Positions 5,050 to 6,407 of a stretch of DNA of 6,407 nt are shown in pieces. The DNA is from Acidobacteriota bacterium. GTDB taxonomy: Bacteria > Acidobacteriota > Terriglobia > Versatilivoradales > Versatilivoraceae. Within the stretch, counting starts at the first letter, position 1. Every line of letters starts with the position of its first letter. Made by a program: the position numbers and the translations under genes. The notes below the pieces were generated by a model. It was not told the DNA's origin, made no database searches, and saw only the letters and a program-made list of their open reading frames with translations. The stretch spans positions 1 through 6,407 of the forward strand of contig JAPOZE010000556.1 of NCBI GenBank assembly GCA_026706225.1. The letters run 5' to 3'.

Positions 5050-6407
5050 TCAGCGGGCCAGCGCCTTGTAGTAGTCCTCCACCTGCTTGCGGTACCGGGG
5101 CGGAGCCTCCTCGTCCTTGACCAGGTGAATCGGGTCGTCTCCGCCGAGTTGCCCAACCTTGCGGCTGAGGTCGAACTCCAGTTGGCGGAGTCCTTCGATG
5201 ACACGTCCGCGAAGTCTTTCCAGTTCCTCAGGGTCGTGGAGAAAACGAAGAGACTTCATCTGTTCCATGCGTTTCACCATGTTTTTGACCTGGGCCGCCA
5301 GATCGGTGTCGCCGGCCAGGCTGCGGCCCAAGTCCCGGGCCTCTCCCAGGCGATGCTGGAACTCCTTGTCGAACTGGCGGGCCTGTCGAGGCGTCAGGGT
5401 GGTGGGGGGTGGCAATTCCCGATCGCCGAAATTGACGGCCGCGTGACCCCGTCCCCGGCTGGTGCGTCTCTGCTCCGAACTCTCGCCGGCGGTGGACCTG
5501 CCCGCCTGCGACCCCGGTTGGAGTCCCTGCGGCCGATTCGTCGCGGGAGACTTGCCGGGGCCGGTGGCGGAAGGCCCTCCCGGCCGGTCGGCGCCGGAGC
5601 GGGCCTGGAGATCCGCAATCCGTCGCTTCAGCGACTCCAGGCTCGACAGCAGGTCTCCAGCCTGCATCAGCGCCCGGCTCAGCCGCTCTTCGGCCGATGG
5701 CTTCGCCGGGCCCCTGCGAGCGGCCTTACCGGCCTCCGCCACCTGGTCCCGCAGGTCCGACAGGGCTGACTGGATGCGTTCCTCGTCCTGTCCGGCGAGA
5801 TCCAGCAGTCCCAGTTGGAGCAACTGCCTGCTTTGAGCCATCTGTTCGTGCAGTCCGCGGTTCCGGATGGATTGGCCAGCGGCCCTCAGCCTTCGCGAAG
5901 CCTCGGGCTGTTGGAGGTCGGCCTGCTTGGCCGTGGAAACGAGCCGGCTTTCCATCTCCCTGAGCGACTGCTGCAGGCGGGTCTTGTCCTTCAGAATGCG
6001 CCGTCGTTGCTCCAGCAGCGGCTCGATGGGATCCTCTCGAGCCACACCGGCTTTCAGACCTTCCAACTCGGATCGGATCCGGCTCTGCCGCTGCACCAGG
6101 TCTCGGGCCCGGTTCCGAAGGCGGCCCAAATCCGAATCCAGATCCGTCCGGCGCTGGCGATCCAGCACCGAGCCGGCCTCCCGGATCCGGCTCAACGCCT
6201 GTAGACCCCGATTTTCCGCCTGGCTCCCTCCCGAGCCTCTGAGATTCTGCATTTCCCTGGCTGCCTGCTGCAGGCGTTGGCTCACTTCCCGCAAGGAAGG
6301 ACGTTCCATCTCCCTGGAAAGCCGTTCCAACCGCCTGGCCAGCTTCTCGGCCTCGGCCTGAAGCATCCCCTGCCCGGATCCTTCCGCCCCACCCGACTGC
6401 CTGCCGG
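5050..6407 (-). CDS. Coiled-coil protein with DUF4175-like C-terminus (5' end outside window)
   Basis: This is the C-terminal part of a long, highly charged protein. The frame stays open to the window edge, 13 codons beyond the Met codon at 6366, and those codons encode a Gly/Ser/Gln-rich stretch typical of a linker. That Met is therefore probably internal and the true start lies off-window. Counting from that Met, residues 1-255 are rich in Arg, Glu, Gln and Leu with heptad-like spacing, so long coiled coils are likely. Residues 256-310 are a Pro/Gly/Ser/Arg-rich low-complexity linker. Residues 318-438 form a second helical segment ending in APPRYRKQVEDYYKALAR. That ending resembles the 'P-x-x-Y-R-x-x-V-x-x-Y-Y/F' tail I associate with DUF4175-type proteins of Acidobacteriota and relatives. 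Such proteins usually have N-terminal membrane segments, which cannot be seen here. The stop is TGA at 5052-5050, and five bases separate it from the next gene. The coiled-coil character is clear from sequence. The family name is a recollection, and the function is unknown. Confidence 0.75.
   Translation of the reverse strand, partial: GRQSGGAEGSGQGMLQAEAEKLARRLERLSREMERPSLREVSQRLQQAAREMQNLRGSGGSQAENRGLQALSRIREAGSVLDRQRRTDLDSDLGRLRNRARDLVQRQSRIRSELEGLKAGVAREDPIEPLLEQRRRILKDKTRLQQSLREMESRLVSTAKQADLQQPEASRRLRAAGQSIRNRGLHEQMAQSRQLLQLGLLDLAGQDEERIQSALSDLRDQVAEAGKAARRGPAKPSAEERLSRALMQAGDLLSSLESLKRRIADLQARSGADRPGGPSATGPGKSPATNRPQGLQPGSQAGRSTAGESSEQRRTSRGRGHAAVNFGDRELPPPTTLTPRQARQFDKEFQHRLGEARDLGRSLAGDTDLAAQVKNMVKRMEQMKSLRFLHDPEELERLRGRVIEGLRQLEFDLSRKVGQLGGDDPIHLVKDEEAPPRYRKQVEDYYKALAR

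Noticed and set aside
1..6407. Promoter, terminator, RNA gene, CRISPR array or insertion sequence
   Set aside because: Every non-coding gap is 9 bases or less. I saw no array of direct repeats, no terminal inverted repeats and no tRNA-like or terminator hairpin followed by a T-run.

Overview
The window is GC-rich bacterial DNA. It reads as one unbroken stretch of a single operon on the minus strand, so transcription runs from position 6407 towards position 1. Seven coding regions follow one another, and the two at the window edges are cut off. No junction leaves more than 9 untranslated bases. Two junctions are 4-base stop/start overlaps (ATGA and GTGA) and one is TGATG. I see no RNA gene, mobile element, CRISPR array, terminator or promoter-sized gap. 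The host cannot be fixed from this window. The GC-rich codons and the mix of protein families (a DUF4175-like coiled-coil protein, a long GlmL-family ATPase and a DUF6754 membrane protein) fit an uncultured lineage such as Acidobacteriota, with Chloroflexota or a related phylum as alternatives. This is a family-level impression, not a computed placement.

Layout in order of transcription: (1) 6407-5050, the C-terminal part of a long charged coiled-coil protein that ends in a DUF4175-like tail. (2) 5044-4607, a small protein with two membrane segments and a PH-like tail. (3) 4610-4245, a 121-residue soluble protein of unknown function. (4) 4248-2431, a 605-residue ATPase of the GlmL/MutL family (ASKHA fold, as in actin, Hsp70 and BadF-type activators). 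It carries a C-terminal beta-rich extension of about 125 residues. (5) 2426-1296, a 376-residue protein with a barrel-sandwich-like N-terminus and a KOW-like C-terminus. (6) 1296-97, a secreted-then-anchored protein with a signal peptide, an Fn3-like domain, a membrane segment, a DUF6754 domain and a second membrane segment. (7) 87-1, the first 29 residues of another membrane protein.

The most interesting part is genes 3 to 7. GlmL is named as the partner of the B12-dependent glutamate mutase, yet no mutase subunit lies in the window. Instead the ATPase is translationally coupled to a small unknown protein and followed directly by the KOW/barrel-sandwich protein and two membrane proteins. My inference is that this is a membrane-associated complex or activation system driven by an ASKHA ATPase, whose biochemical job is not known to me. 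Genes 1 and 2 look like the end of a separate envelope-related module (DUF4175-like genes often sit near MoxR/DUF58/VWA genes) that is transcribed into the GlmL module.
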